Assembly (NCBI GenBank): GCA_031291325.1
Contig: JARLJG010000050.1
Coordinates: forward strand, 62,001 to 126,000
Source of the DNA: Burkholderiaceae bacterium
GTDB taxonomy: Bacteria > Pseudomonadota > Gammaproteobacteria > Burkholderiales > Burkholderiaceae_D
Reading direction: 5' to 3'
DNA: 64,000 nucleotides
Shown here: positions 37,480 through 47,077 of the stretch, piece after piece
How the letters are laid out: every line of letters starts with the position of its first letter
Numbering within the stretch: the first letter of the stretch is position 1
The notes under the pieces: generated by a model
What the model saw: the letters and a program-made list of their open reading frames with translations, nothing else
Database searches by the model: none
What the model was told of the DNA's origin: nothing
Position numbers and translations under genes: made by a program

Positions 37480-37783
37480 AGTTTTCTCCAATTTGATGAA
37501 GTGTGCTCCATCATGCTAACGATACATTCCAATGCGCTTCGCATCGTTGAGCGGGCGCGGCGCGGGCGCAGGTAAGCGCCCGTGGGAAAGCAGGAAAACC
37601 CCGGCTGAGGTTTGTGAAGGATACACTGACAGCGACTAGCTTTTACTCCGTTTCAGTCTCATTTTTTAACGAACTGTTTTCGTCGCAAAACAGGTCGTCC
37701 AATTTTTATTTCGCAACCATAATCCTTTTTGTGCCGCATTAAATTCGCAATTTTCTGCAAAAACGCGTGAATACGTTAGTTTC
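37480..37783. other. Leader of gdhB with several stem-loops
   Basis: On the gdhB mRNA side: ATGCG/CGCAT with a 3-base loop (37532-37544) inside AACGAT/ATCGTT (37519-37548), and GGGCGC/GCGCCC with a 6-base loop (37564-37581). The far end, 37782-37799, is a TCTCAAC/GTTGAGA hairpin overlapping the permease stop codon. No gene is supported. The structures may form a regulated leader; I match no known riboswitch. Confidence 0.4.
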
Positions 37784-39250
37784 TCAACTTCTGTTGAGAC
37801 GCGAATTGCGCAACCCGTATGCGAGGTAGATGGAAACCGCAATCGTCATCCAGGTCGCAAAAACCCTGAAAGTCATGGAAGACAAATCCTTCATGATCCA
37901 AAGGCAGGCAAGCACGCTCAACACCGGCACCACATAGGGGCCGAACGGCACGCGGAAGCCCTTGAGCGCGTTGGGGTCTTCCCGGTGCCGCATCACGGGA
38001 ACTGCAATCGCGGCGACGATGAAGGCGGTCAAGGTGCCCATGCTCACCGTGTCCCACAGGAAGTCGGAGTCGACCAGGCCGGCGACGATGCCGACCATCG
38101 TGCATACTATGAGGGTATTGCCGACCGGCGCCAGCGTGCGCGCATGCACCTTTTGAAAAACGCCGGGAATCAAACCGTCGCGGCTGATCGCATACAGGAT
38201 GCGCGTTTGGCCATAGATCGTCACCAAGGTCACGCTGAATACGGAAATCACCGCCCCGGCTGACAACAACACTGCGGGCCAGGTTTTGCCAGTCACGTTT
38301 TGCAAGATAACCGCCAGCCCGGCTTCCTGGCCTTCGAATTTCGCTGCCGGTTGCGCGCCCAGCGCCGCAGTAGCGACCAGCATGTAAAACACCGTCACAA
38401 TCACCAGCGCCGCCAAAATGCCGATCGGCACGTTGCGCCTGGGGTTGTGCACTTCCGCGCCGGCGGTGGCCACGGTATCGAGGCCGATGAACGAAAAAAA
38501 GACGGTGCCGGCAGCAGCAGCAACACCGGTCATGCCGCCCGGTCCCTTGCTGCTTTCCGCAAGAAAGAAAGGGGAAAAATTCTTTGAATCGAAACCCGAG
38601 AATGCGACAACCACGAAAAACGTCAAAATCGCCAACTTGATCAACACCATGATCGAATTCGTCGTTGCCGATTCCTTGGTGCCGCGAATGAGCAGGAAGC
38701 CGCACAGCATGACCAACAAAACGGGCGGCAAGTTGAACTGCCCCGGATGAAATTCGACGCCGTTCGGCCCCGACACGATCATTGGCGAGTGCAGCACTGC
38801 CGGAATCTGCCAGCCGATTGCATTGCCGAGAAAATTATTCAAATAATCCGACCAGCCGATTGCGGTGGCGCTTGCCGCCAAGCCGTATTCGAGCAACAAG
38901 CAGGCGGCGACCACGAACGCGGCAAACTCGCCAAGCGACGCGTAAGCGAAAGAATAGGAAGAGCCGGAGGCAGGAATGCGGAACGACAATTCGGCGTAAC
39001 ACAAGGCAGTCAGCCCCGCCGTCAATGCCGCAATCAAAAAGGAAAGGATGACCGATGGCCCGGCCTTGGGCACGGCTACAACCATCGTGAAGAAAATGCC
39101 GGTGCCGATGGTTGCGCCCACCCCTATCATCGTCAGAGGGAATAATCCCAGCGTGCGTCCAAGGACCCTGCCGCCGTGTTCATGACCGCCTTCAATGACT
39201 GGTTCAACCGGCTTGGTGCGCAACAATTTTTGGACCAGAGTTTGGGTCAT
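37784..39250 (-). CDS. APC-superfamily amino-acid permease
   Basis: A 488-residue transporter with about 12-13 membrane segments. The first helix has the APC substrate-binding glycines (GVGATIGTGIFFTM) and the later IPASGSSYSFAYASLGEFAA is typical of the cationic amino-acid transporter subgroup. ATG at 39250 is chosen over an upstream frame extension. It lies between astB and gdhB on the same strand, so arginine, ornithine or glutamate are likely substrates; specificity is inferred from context only. Confidence 0.85.
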   Translation of the reverse strand: MTQTLVQKLLRTKPVEPVIEGGHEHGGRVLGRTLGLFPLTMIGVGATIGTGIFFTMVVAVPKAGPSVILSFLIAALTAGLTALCYAELSFRIPASGSSYSFAYASLGEFAAFVVAACLLLEYGLAASATAIGWSDYLNNFLGNAIGWQIPAVLHSPMIVSGPNGVEFHPGQFNLPPVLLVMLCGFLLIRGTKESATTNSIMVLIKLAILTFFVVVAFSGFDSKNFSPFFLAESSKGPGGMTGVAAAAGTVFFSFIGLDTVATAGAEVHNPRRNVPIGILAALVIVTVFYMLVATAALGAQPAAKFEGQEAGLAVILQNVTGKTWPAVLLSAGAVISVFSVTLVTIYGQTRILYAISRDGLIPGVFQKVHARTLAPVGNTLIVCTMVGIVAGLVDSDFLWDTVSMGTLTAFIVAAIAVPVMRHREDPNALKGFRVPFGPYVVPVLSVLACLWIMKDLSSMTFRVFATWMTIAVSIYLAYGLRNSRLNRS

Positions 39251-39649
39251 AGTGAATCCGTCTTTCCTGTGGGTTATCGCATCTTTTATTTTGGACGGTA
39301 CTAGCAAGCACAACGCGTGCCCGATAAAGTATTTAAGGTTCTTCCGAGTATTTTGTACGGCGTTTGCACAACCCTCCGTCGTTCCCGCGAAGGCGGTAAT
39401 CCATAGGGAGGTAGCACGTGCGCATTCCCTAGGGATTCCCGCCTTCGCGGGAACGACGGAGTTTTTTCCAAACCTGCGCGAATGCGCTTTTTTACCGACA
39501 AAAAAGTCGGAACAACCGTATTTAATAGTATCGACAAAATCGCCTGTGTAGAATTACCAAAAATTAATCCGGCGATTGACCGCCGAATGAAACGCTGATT
39601 ATTTCTGCTCTTGCACCAAATTAGTGTCGAATTTGCGCACGTTCACCGT
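39251..39649. other. Intergenic stretch, astB / permease
   Basis: It contains hairpin-repeat copy 2 (39373-39460), which would fall at the 3' end of the astCADB transcript, and the upstream region of the permease gene. No gene is supported here. Confidence 0.6.
39373..39460. repeat. Hairpin repeat family, copy 2
   Basis: 28-base inverted arms at 39375-39402 and 39433-39460 with one mismatch, containing TTCCCGCGAAGGCGG. The loop is about 30 bases. It lacks the GC-rich insertion of copies 1 and 4 and lacks the outer terminal repeats, so it is the minimal form. Confidence 0.85.
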
Positions 39650-40990
39650 TTATTCGTATAGGCCGGGCAACTGCAAGAGTTGACTTAATTCCTCCATCGC
39701 CATACCGATCTCCACCGCCAAGCTGGGGTCGGCCAAATCGGACGGCTCCAGCCGATCGCGATAGTGCTTCTCCACCCAGGCGCTCAGCTTGCCATGCAAT
39801 TGCTCGTTCATCAGCACGCCTTGGTGCATCGCGGCGCCCTCCTCTGCCGACAGCGCCACACGCAAGCGCAGACAAGCCGGGCCGCCGCCATTGCGCATGC
39901 TTTGCCGCAGATCGAAACTCAGCAATTCGTCGATCGGCCCGCCGGACGCAATCAAGCCTTGCAGGTAACGTGCAACCGCCTGATTTTCCTGGCATTCCTG
40001 CGGCACCACGAGCGCCATCTTGCCGTCCGCCTTGCTCAACAACTGGCTGTTGAACAGATAGCTGGAAACCGCATCGGCCACCGACACTTCAGCCGACGAC
40101 ACGCGCACCGCGATCAATTCCGTGCCGATTGCCGCCAGCGCGCCGCGCAGCGAAGCGAGCGCCGCCTTTTCATCGAGGAACGCTTCTTCGTGACAAAACA
40201 GCACGTTGCCGTTGGCTACCGAGATCACGTCGTTGTGGAATACGCCCAAATCGATCACATCGGGATTCTGTTGCAGGTAGACCGCCCCGCCATCGCGCAA
40301 GCCATGCAGGCGCGCCACCGCCCGGCCGGCTTCCAGCGTCTGCCGCGCCGGGAAGCGCTTCGGCGCAGCGGCATGCGCATCGAACTCGACCCGCCCGTAG
40401 ACGAACATCTCGATCCCGCGCGCCCCGTGCGCTGCGCACAGGCGGCCATGATTGGCCGCGCCTTCGTCGCCGAAAGCCGGCGTTGGCGGCAAGGCCGCAT
40501 GCACCGCAAAGTGGCGGCTATCGTTGAAAATCGCGCGCAAGGCCCGCTCGGTCTGCGTATGCTCGTAGGAGCGATGCAGCTTGCTATTCAGGTTGGCGAC
40601 CGTGAAATGCACCTTGCCGTCGGCGGTGTCGGCAGATGGGCTGACGGTCGCTGCATTGGCGGTCCACATCGGCGACGCCGAATACGCGCACGACAGGATG
40701 GCCGGCGCTTGCTTGTATGCTTGCAGAAGCACATCGGCATCGCTGCCGGCAAAGCCGATGCTGCGCAATAGCGCAAAATTCGGGCGGCATTGCGGCGGCA
40801 ACAGCGCTTGCGCAAATCCGCGCTCGGCCAGTGCGCGCATCTTGGCCAAACCCTGCAACGCGGCCTGGCGCGGGTTGGACACGCTTTTGACGTTATTGAA
40901 CGAGGCGACGTTGCCGAACGACAGGCCGGCATAGTTGTGCGACGGGCCAACCAGGCCATCGAAATTGAATTCGCGTGCAGTCTGCGTCAT
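39650..40990 (-). CDS. astB: N-succinylarginine dihydrolase
   Basis: Second step of the pathway: succinylarginine to succinylornithine, CO2 and two ammonia. The 446-residue amidinotransferase-fold protein begins near [20 protein letters not shown] and has the catalytic Cys in [11 protein letters not shown]; the His and Glu of the site lie in [14 protein letters not shown] and nearby. ATG at 40990 has GGAG 8 bases upstream and starts 2 bases past the astD stop. It is the last of four tightly packed ast genes. Confidence 0.96.
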   Translation of the reverse strand: MTQTAREFNFDGLVGPSHNYAGLSFGNVASFNNVKSVSNPRQAALQGLAKMRALAERGFAQALLPPQCRPNFALLRSIGFAGSDADVLLQAYKQAPAILSCAYSASPMWTANAATVSPSADTADGKVHFTVANLNSKLHRSYEHTQTERALRAIFNDSRHFAVHAALPPTPAFGDEGAANHGRLCAAHGARGIEMFVYGRVEFDAHAAAPKRFPARQTLEAGRAVARLHGLRDGGAVYLQQNPDVIDLGVFHNDVISVANGNVLFCHEEAFLDEKAALASLRGALAAIGTELIAVRVSSAEVSVADAVSSYLFNSQLLSKADGKMALVVPQECQENQAVARYLQGLIASGGPIDELLSFDLRQSMRNGGGPACLRLRVALSAEEGAAMHQGVLMNEQLHGKLSAWVEKHYRDRLEPSDLADPSLAVEIGMAMEELSQLLQLPGLYE

Positions 40991-40992
40991 GC

Positions 40993-42456
40993 TCAAAACT
41001 CCAATCCGGGCGACAATTGCTTGGGCATCGCCAACACATTATTTTCTATCGTTGCCACCGGGTACGCGCAATAATCGGCGGCGTAATAGGCGCTGGGGCG
41101 ATGGTTGCCGGACTTGCCGATGCCGCCGAACGGCGCGGTGCTGGCCGCGCCGGTGGTCGGACGGTTCCAGTTGACGATGCCGGCGCGCGCATGCAGCAGA
41201 AACTGTTTCCACAAGGCTTCGTCGTCACTGAGCAAGCCGGCGGCCAATCCGTATTCGGTGGCATTGACGGCGGCCAGCGCAGCGTCGAAATCCGGCACCC
41301 GGATCACTTGCAGCAAGGGGCCGAACCATTCTTCATCGGGCACCGCGGCGACGCCGCTCATGTCGACGATGCCGGGCGACAGAAAGCCGGTGCCAGCTTG
41401 CAGTTGGCGCATTTCCAGCAAGGGCTTGCCGCCCAGCGCGATCAAGTCGCCCTGCGCCTGCAACAGCCGTGCAGCGATTGGCGCGGAAACCACCGGCCCC
41501 ATGAACGGTTGAGGCTCCTGATCGGCCTTGCCGACCCGGATTTTTGCCGCCACTTGCACCAGCCGCTGCACGATGGCGTCGCCCTGCGACGTGTCGGCGA
41601 CGATCAAGCGGCGTGCACAAGTGCAGCGCTGACCGGCACTGACGAAGGCGGAGAACACCGCATGGTGAACGGCAGCATCGACATCGGCCACATCCCAGAT
41701 CGCCAGCGCATTATTGCCACCCATTTCCAGCGCCAGCATCTTGCCGACCTGGCCGGCGAATTGCCGATGCAGCGCCGCGCCGGTCTGGTAGCTGCCGGTA
41801 AACAGAATGCCGTCCAGCGCTGCATGCCTGGCCAACGCAACGCCGGTATCGCGCCCGCCGTTGACGAGATTCAACACACCCGCCGGCAATCCGGCTTCGA
41901 TCCACAATTCGACGGTTTTGATTGCGGTGCGCGGCGCGTATTCGCTGGGCTTGAACACCAGCGTATTGCCGGCGATCAGCGCCGGCACGATATGCCCGTT
42001 CGGCAAATGGCCGGGGAAATTGTACGGGCCGAATACGCCGAAGACGCCGTGCGGACGATGCCGCAATAGCGCTTCGCCGTCGGCGATGGTGGCCGCCGTC
42101 TGGCCGGTGCGCGCGCGATAGGCCTGGATCGAGATGTCGATCTTGTTCGCCATCGAGGCCACTTCGGTGCGCGCTTCCCACCAGGGCTTGCCGACCTCTT
42201 CGGAAATCAATCGAGCCAAAGGTTCGGTATTGGCCTTCAACAAGTCGCGAAAGCGTGCGCAGATCGCCAGCCGGGCCTCGAGCGGCAGCCCGGCCCAGGC
42301 TGCAAACGCGGCGCGCGCCGCCTGGCAGGCGAGATCGATCTCGGCAGCGGTCGCTTCGGTCCCGGTCCAACTCTTCAAGCCGGTAGCCGGATCGACGGTG
42401 GTCAAGTGCGGGCCTTCCCCGCTGACCCATAGTCCGTTCAAATAGTGACTGTGCAT
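40993..42456 (-). CDS. astD: Succinylglutamate-semialdehyde dehydrogenase
   Basis: Oxidises N-succinylglutamate semialdehyde with NAD. The 487-residue ALDH has general-base Glu in LEMGGNNA, nucleophile Cys in [12 protein letters not shown] and the cofactor loop [12 protein letters not shown]. The opening [20 protein letters not shown] is characteristic of AstD. ATG at 42456, four bases after the astA stop. It lies in the middle of the ast operon. Confidence 0.96.
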   Translation of the reverse strand: MHSHYLNGLWVSGEGPHLTTVDPATGLKSWTGTEATAAEIDLACQAARAAFAAWAGLPLEARLAICARFRDLLKANTEPLARLISEEVGKPWWEARTEVASMANKIDISIQAYRARTGQTAATIADGEALLRHRPHGVFGVFGPYNFPGHLPNGHIVPALIAGNTLVFKPSEYAPRTAIKTVELWIEAGLPAGVLNLVNGGRDTGVALARHAALDGILFTGSYQTGAALHRQFAGQVGKMLALEMGGNNALAIWDVADVDAAVHHAVFSAFVSAGQRCTCARRLIVADTSQGDAIVQRLVQVAAKIRVGKADQEPQPFMGPVVSAPIAARLLQAQGDLIALGGKPLLEMRQLQAGTGFLSPGIVDMSGVAAVPDEEWFGPLLQVIRVPDFDAALAAVNATEYGLAAGLLSDDEALWKQFLLHARAGIVNWNRPTTGAASTAPFGGIGKSGNHRPSAYYAADYCAYPVATIENNVLAMPKQLSPGLEF

Positions 42457-42460
42457 GATG

Positions 42461-43486
42461 TCAATGTGTTGGGTTCATGGGCAGGGCGCGCAGCGAGTCG
42501 CCCTCGCGGCAGTGCAGTAAATCCCGTTCGGCTGCCGGCAACGCCAGCTTGCCGCCGACCGCTTCGACGGTGGCGGCAATCACGCGGAAATCCTGCATCG
42601 AGGTATTGGCAAGCAGCAGCGGTTGCGCGCCTGGCACGGTGGCAGCAAAGTCGGCGGCGATGACCACAGAGCTATCGCGCAGCGCGCGCAATTCGCGCAC
42701 GCGCGCCTGCAACACCGGGCCGGCATCGAAGATATCGACATAGCCCTCGTAATACATGCCTTCTTGCTCCAGCAGGCGGCGCGCCGGCGCGGTGGCGACA
42801 TGCACCAGCCCGATTGCATCCTGCGCCTCTTGCGGCAGGCAGGCGATATACAACGGATAGCGCGGCATCAGTTCGGCGATGAAGGATTTCTTGCCAAGGC
42901 TGGTCAAATCGTCGGCGCGCTCGAATTCCATCTTGAAAAAATGCCGTCCGAGGCTGTCCCAAAACGGCGAGGTGCCATCCGTCCGCAAGAACCCGCGCAT
43001 TTCGGCGATCAGCTTTTCCGCGAACAGGTGCGGGAATTGCGCGATGAACAGCAGGCGGCTTTTCGACAACAGCCGGCCATTCATGCCGCTGCGATAATCG
43101 GGATGCAGGAACAGCGAGCACAGTTCGGAGCATCCTGTCAAATCGTTCGACAGGTACAGCGTTTCCATGCGCGAAAACACGTTCAGTTCTTCGCTGGAAT
43201 GCACCAGCGTGCCGATGCGGTAATTGTAAAACGGCTCTTCCAGCCCGACCGCGCTTTTGATCGCGCACACCCCGACCAGGGCAGCGCCGGCGGTATCTTC
43301 CATCACGAACAGGTAATCGCGCTGCTCCGGGGGGATCCGTTCGGCAAACGAGGCGCAGGCAAGCTCGACGCGATGGCCGAGCATGCGGCGGTCGGGCTTC
43401 AAGGTGGTCATGCCGCCGCCGACCTGCGCGGCCAGTTGCATCAAGCCGTCCAGGTCTTTTTCTTCAATCGCGCGTACTACCAGCAT
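42461..43486 (-). CDS. astA: Arginine N-succinyltransferase
   Basis: First committed step: succinyl-CoA plus arginine. 341 residues from ATG at 43486 (MLVVRAIEEKDLDGLMQLAA); an open frame extends further upstream but only as an antiphase shadow of astC. Family motifs include TLKPDRRMLGHRVELACASF, NYRIGTLVHSSEELNVFSRM and ELCSLFLHPDYRSG in a GNAT-like fold. The single copy indicates a one-subunit-type enzyme; Pseudomonas has two paralogous subunits. It is 41 bases after astC. Confidence 0.95.
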   Translation of the reverse strand: MLVVRAIEEKDLDGLMQLAAQVGGGMTTLKPDRRMLGHRVELACASFAERIPPEQRDYLFVMEDTAGAALVGVCAIKSAVGLEEPFYNYRIGTLVHSSEELNVFSRMETLYLSNDLTGCSELCSLFLHPDYRSGMNGRLLSKSRLLFIAQFPHLFAEKLIAEMRGFLRTDGTSPFWDSLGRHFFKMEFERADDLTSLGKKSFIAELMPRYPLYIACLPQEAQDAIGLVHVATAPARRLLEQEGMYYEGYVDIFDAGPVLQARVRELRALRDSSVVIAADFAATVPGAQPLLLANTSMQDFRVIAATVEAVGGKLALPAAERDLLHCREGDSLRALPMNPTH

Positions 43487-43527
43487 GGCGGCCTCACAGT
43501 CTCGCACAACATACGCGCTCGCCGCTG

Positions 43528-44784
43528 TTACTTGGCAGCGTCCAGAAACACATCCAGCGCGCGGCACAGCAAGCAATCCGCTTCCTCGATTTGCGCGTCC
43601 GACACGATCAATGCCGGCAGCAAGCGCACCACGTCTGGGCCGGCGATCAACACCATCAAGCCTTCGTTTTCCGCCGCCTTGGCGATCTCCTTGGCGCGCC
43701 CTGCATACGCTTCGGTCAAGGCCATGCCGATCATCAAGCCGCTGCCGCGCACCTCGGAAAACACGTGCGGATAATCGGACTGGATCGTCTGCAAGGTTTG
43801 CCACAGCAGCTTGGTAGCCTGCTTGACGCGCGCCAGGAACTCCGGCGTATTGATGGTTTGCACCACCTTGAGCGCAACCGCCGCCGCCAATGGATTGCCG
43901 CCGTAGGTGGTGCCGTGCGCGCCGACCGAAAAGGCGCTGGCGATCTCGGTGGTGGTCAACATCGCGCCGATCGGATAGCCGTTGCCCAAGGCCTTGGCGA
44001 CGGTCAGGATATCGGGCGTCACGCCATAGCCCATGTAGGCGAACAGATCGCCGGTGCGGCCCATCCCGCATTGCACTTCGTCGAAAATCAGCAGCGCGCC
44101 GTTGGCGTCGCACAATTCGCGCAGGGCCTGCAGGTAAGCCGGGTCGGCCGGCAGCACGCCGCCCTCGCCCTGCACCGGCTCGACCACCACCGCGCAAACG
44201 TCCGCGCCAATGGCAGCGCGCGCCGCTGCGATGTCGTTGAACGGGATATGGTCGATATCCGGCGGCAGCGGCTCGTAGCCTTCCGTGTATTTCGCCTGGC
44301 CGCCGACCGACACCGTAAACAGCGTGCGTCCGTGGAAGGAATTCAGGCAAGAGACGATGCGCGATTTGCTCGGCCCGAATTTGCCGTGCGCATATTTGCG
44401 CGCCAGCTTGAATGCGGCTTCGTTGGCTTCGGCGCCGGAATTGCAGAAAAATGCGCGCTCGGCGAAGGTCGCCTCGGTCAGCGCCAGGGCCAGGCGCAAT
44501 ACCGGCTCATTGGTGTAGCCGTTGCCGACATGCCATAATTTTTCCGCCTGTTCGTGCAAGGCGGCGACAATCGCCGGATTCGCGTGGCCCAGCCCGTTTA
44601 CCGCGATGCCGCCGGTAAAATCGAGGTAGCGCTTGCCATCCTGCGCCCACAAATCGAGACCCAGCGCCCGCACCGGCAACAAGGTGCTCGGCGCATAGGT
44701 CGGCACCATGACTTCGTCGAAGGTGCTTCTGTCGACTGGCGTTAAGGTCTCTTGCTTTGATTCAATGTTCTGTATCGCATTCAT
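43528..44784 (-). CDS. astC: Succinylornithine/acetylornithine aminotransferase
   Basis: PLP enzyme of 418 residues that transaminates succinylornithine; ArgD-type acetylornithine activity is usual in the same family. PLP features: [19 protein letters not shown], the Asp in [13 protein letters not shown] and Schiff-base Lys in [17 protein letters not shown] at 44784 with GGGAG five bases upstream is preferred over a TTG at 44796. It leads the ast cluster. The context makes AstC more likely than ArgD; it may do both. Confidence 0.92.
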   Translation of the reverse strand: MNAIQNIESKQETLTPVDRSTFDEVMVPTYAPSTLLPVRALGLDLWAQDGKRYLDFTGGIAVNGLGHANPAIVAALHEQAEKLWHVGNGYTNEPVLRLALALTEATFAERAFFCNSGAEANEAAFKLARKYAHGKFGPSKSRIVSCLNSFHGRTLFTVSVGGQAKYTEGYEPLPPDIDHIPFNDIAAARAAIGADVCAVVVEPVQGEGGVLPADPAYLQALRELCDANGALLIFDEVQCGMGRTGDLFAYMGYGVTPDILTVAKALGNGYPIGAMLTTTEIASAFSVGAHGTTYGGNPLAAAVALKVVQTINTPEFLARVKQATKLLWQTLQTIQSDYPHVFSEVRGSGLMIGMALTEAYAGRAKEIAKAAENEGLMVLIAGPDVVRLLPALIVSDAQIEEADCLLCRALDVFLDAAK

Positions 44785-44816
44785 AGCTGCTCCCAAGGCG
44801 GACGATCGATGCCGCC

Positions 44817-44822
44817 ATTATA
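44817..44822 (-). promoter_or_regulatory. -10 element of the ast operon
   Basis: A perfect TATAAT reads on the minus strand, 32 bases before the astC ATG. The hexamer 17 bases upstream (GCGAAT) is a poor -35, which would suit an activator-dependent promoter. No ArgR- or sigma-54-like site is clear. Confidence 0.4.
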
Positions 44823-44871
44823 AAGTCATAGCACACAAAATTCGCTTCAGGGCGCCTCTAACCGTTTTGAT

Positions 44872-45774
44872 TCACCCCGAAACCAACACGGCGTCCTTGT
44901 CGCGCGGTGTCCACTGGCTGACGATCATGCCCGCAATCAGCAGCAAAGCGCCGAACACGCCGCGCCAAGCCATCGTTTCGCCCAGCCAGAAAAAGGCGGC
45001 GATGGCCGCGCATGCCGGCTCGAACGCATAGATAACCGCTGCCTCGTTGGCGCTGGTATTGCGTTGCCCCCAGGTCTGCAAGGCAATGATCGAGGCCGTC
45101 GCCACCAGCGCCAGATAGAGGAAATTGAAAAAATCGCTAGCCCCATCCGTGGAAAACTGCGTCCAGTTCAATGGATGCCGCGGCAATTCCCATACCAGCA
45201 GCCAAGCGCCCGCGCATGCCGCCACAACGATGATTTGTATCGCCGTCAACACCATGAAATTGCTGGCCTTGCGCGACATCACTTCCAGCAGCTTGATATA
45301 GGCGCCGAAGCAAAACGCGCCGCCCAGCGCCAAATTGTCGCCAGCGCCCCAGGAACCACCATCCCAGCACAGCGCGAACAAGCCGCCGATTGCCAGCACA
45401 ATCGCAAACACGATCTTGCGTTCGGGAATCTTGCCCATCGCCAGCCCCAGCAACGGCACCACCAGCACGTTCAAGCCGGTAACGAAGGCGTTGCGGTTGG
45501 AACTGGTCAACTCCAAGCCGCTCAGTTGCAACATATAACAAACGAACAAAGTAACACCAAGCAAGGCGCCTGCCGCATAGTCGGCAACTTTCGCCCGCAA
45601 CAAAAACGGCGACAGCAGCAGACCGGCGACGCTGAAACGAATCGCCACAATCCAGACCGCAGAGAAATGGATCGACAAGTCCTTCATTGCCGGAAACGTC
45701 GTACCCCACACCAGGGTGACCAGCAACAAGGCAAAAATTCCGCGTAGGCGAACCGGCAGGGCGATAGTTGTCAA
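44872..45774 (-). CDS. EamA-family (DMT) transporter
   Basis: A ten-helix drug/metabolite transporter with two EamA halves: the first begins LVTLVWGTTFPAMKDLSI, the second after the central DNLALGGAFCFGAYI. The usual N terminus is at TIALPVRLRGIFALLLV, so I place the start at TTG 45774, just after a terminator-like hairpin; ATG at 45819 (inside the hairpin) or 45834 would add residues and cannot be excluded. It lies upstream of astC on the same strand but with a separate promoter between. Substrate unknown; amino-acid or metabolite export is usual. Confidence 0.8.
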   Translation of the reverse strand: MTTIALPVRLRGIFALLLVTLVWGTTFPAMKDLSIHFSAVWIVAIRFSVAGLLLSPFLLRAKVADYAAGALLGVTLFVCYMLQLSGLELTSSNRNAFVTGLNVLVVPLLGLAMGKIPERKIVFAIVLAIGGLFALCWDGGSWGAGDNLALGGAFCFGAYIKLLEVMSRKASNFMVLTAIQIIVVAACAGAWLLVWELPRHPLNWTQFSTDGASDFFNFLYLALVATASIIALQTWGQRNTSANEAAVIYAFEPACAAIAAFFWLGETMAWRGVFGALLLIAGMIVSQWTPRDKDAVLVSG

Positions 45775-45789
45775 GATCGGACACAATCC

Positions 45790-45823
45790 AAAAAAATGGC
45801 ACTGCTCATGCAGTGCCATTTTT
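45790..45823. terminator. Bidirectional terminator-like hairpin at the 5' edge of the EamA gene
   Basis: AATGGCACTG (45796-45805) pairs with CAGTGCCATT (45811-45820) around a CTCATG loop and is flanked by A and T runs on both sides, so it can terminate in either direction. On the minus strand it ends the lysine operon; it also falls immediately before, or inside, the start of the EamA gene. Confidence 0.75.
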
Positions 45824-45867
45824 AAACGATACACCTTTTACCGCCGGCTGTCTTTAAAATTCGGGAC

Positions 45868-46029
45868 GATTCAAAGTTGGGAGCAACCTTCAGCATCCCC
45901 TCCGTCTTTCCCGCGAAGGCGGGAATCCATAGTGAGTCGGCTCCGGCCACCGGCTTATGGATTCCCGCCTTCGCGGGAAAGACGGAGATTTTGCACATTG
46001 AGTTGATGTCTCTAACGCAGTTTGCATCC
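45868..46029. repeat. Hairpin repeat family, copy 3
   Basis: Perfect 31-base inverted arms at 45901-45931 and 45956-45986. Outer ends GATTCAAAGTTGGGA and CTCTAACGCAGTTTGCATC are imperfect inverted repeats like those of copy 1. The arm base that is G in copies 1 and 2 is T here, with the matching C-to-A change on the other arm. Confidence 0.85.
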
Positions 46030-46041
46030 CGCCCTTAAAAA

Positions 46042-47067
46042 TCAAGCCGCTGTCATCTTGAAAATAGCCTGCGCGTTGGCGGCGTCGAACCCGAGGTCCA
46101 GCGTGCGGGCGGCAGCAACCGAATCGATATAGTGCTCGCGCGTGATGAACTCGTAAAAGCTGCCGGGCACCGCGCGCTCGACCACTTGTCCGTCGGACCC
46201 AACAAACTGACGCAGCACCATGTCCGCCTTGAACGCGGTTTGCTTGATGCGACCGCTCTTCGACACTTCGATGGTCGGCTTCATCGGTCGCTGCAATGCA
46301 TTTTGCTCTTGCGTGACGCGCAATAAATCGTCGACCCGGTCGGTCACATGGTTGAACATATTGCCTTCGGTGGCGATCCACGCCATTTCAGCCGATTCCG
46401 CCAGTAGGGTTTCATAGTCGGCCAGGCTCGGCAGCGCATGTTGCCGCGCAAAGCAAGCTTTCAACTCAGGCAACAGATCGATTGCATTGACGAAACCCAA
46501 ACGACCGTCGCGCTTCAATTCATGCAACAGAAATTGCGCTTTCGGCGACAACGGGTCTTTCGACGTCGACGCCACGCGCGTGACTGCCGCCTGGAATTGC
46601 GGCGAGAAGCGCTCGGGATGCATTTCGCTGACGAAAAATTGCGCGATCTCGTCCGGACCATCCTGATGCGCATAGGAACGGCCTGTCATGCCGAGCCGAT
46701 CCAGCGGGAACTTGCCGTTCAAGCGATAACCGAGCGGCTCCAGGATGCGAGTGAACGCCGCTTCGCCGGGCGGCAGCGCGCCATTTTCCAGCCAGCGCAC
46801 CGTTCGCAGCGCGCCGTGATCGTGGAACACCTTGTCGCCGCGTGCCGCCACTTCTTCCGTGTATTGGCGTCCGCTCGGCACGCGCTGCAACAGGTCGTAA
46901 AACAAGACCATGTTCAAGGCTTGCGCCATTTCCTTGCGCGATACCCACTCGTCTTCCCATACCGCGAAACTGCTTGGAACCGTCATCAATTTCAGCACCC
47001 ACGCGCAGGCGTCGATGCCGATGGTTTTTTCGACCAGGTTGGTCAGATTACTGTTTTGCAAGCCCAA
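46042..47067 (-). CDS. DUF1338 / HglS-like 2-oxoadipate dioxygenase-decarboxylase
   Basis: The family includes HglS, which turns 2-oxoadipate into D-2-hydroxyglutarate in lysine degradation. Candidate metal ligands are the His pair in KVFHDHGALRTV, the His in EGNMFNHVTDRVDD and Glu in SFYEFITREHYID. The start is TTG at 47067 preceded by AAGGA with a 7-base gap; the frame stays open further upstream only as a shadow of the aldehyde dehydrogenase gene. At 341 residues it is shorter than the ~450 residues of well-studied members. Following an AmaB-type gene by 10 bases supports the lysine role. Confidence 0.82.
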   Translation of the reverse strand: MGLQNSNLTNLVEKTIGIDACAWVLKLMTVPSSFAVWEDEWVSRKEMAQALNMVLFYDLLQRVPSGRQYTEEVAARGDKVFHDHGALRTVRWLENGALPPGEAAFTRILEPLGYRLNGKFPLDRLGMTGRSYAHQDGPDEIAQFFVSEMHPERFSPQFQAAVTRVASTSKDPLSPKAQFLLHELKRDGRLGFVNAIDLLPELKACFARQHALPSLADYETLLAESAEMAWIATEGNMFNHVTDRVDDLLRVTQEQNALQRPMKPTIEVSKSGRIKQTAFKADMVLRQFVGSDGQVVERAVPGSFYEFITREHYIDSVAAARTLDLGFDAANAQAIFKMTAA

Positions 47068-47077
47068 GGTCGCATCC

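Noticed and set aside
43487-44350. N-terminal extension of astA
   Set aside because: The extension is an out-of-frame reading of astC (Arg/Gly-rich); astA similarity starts at the ATG at 43486.
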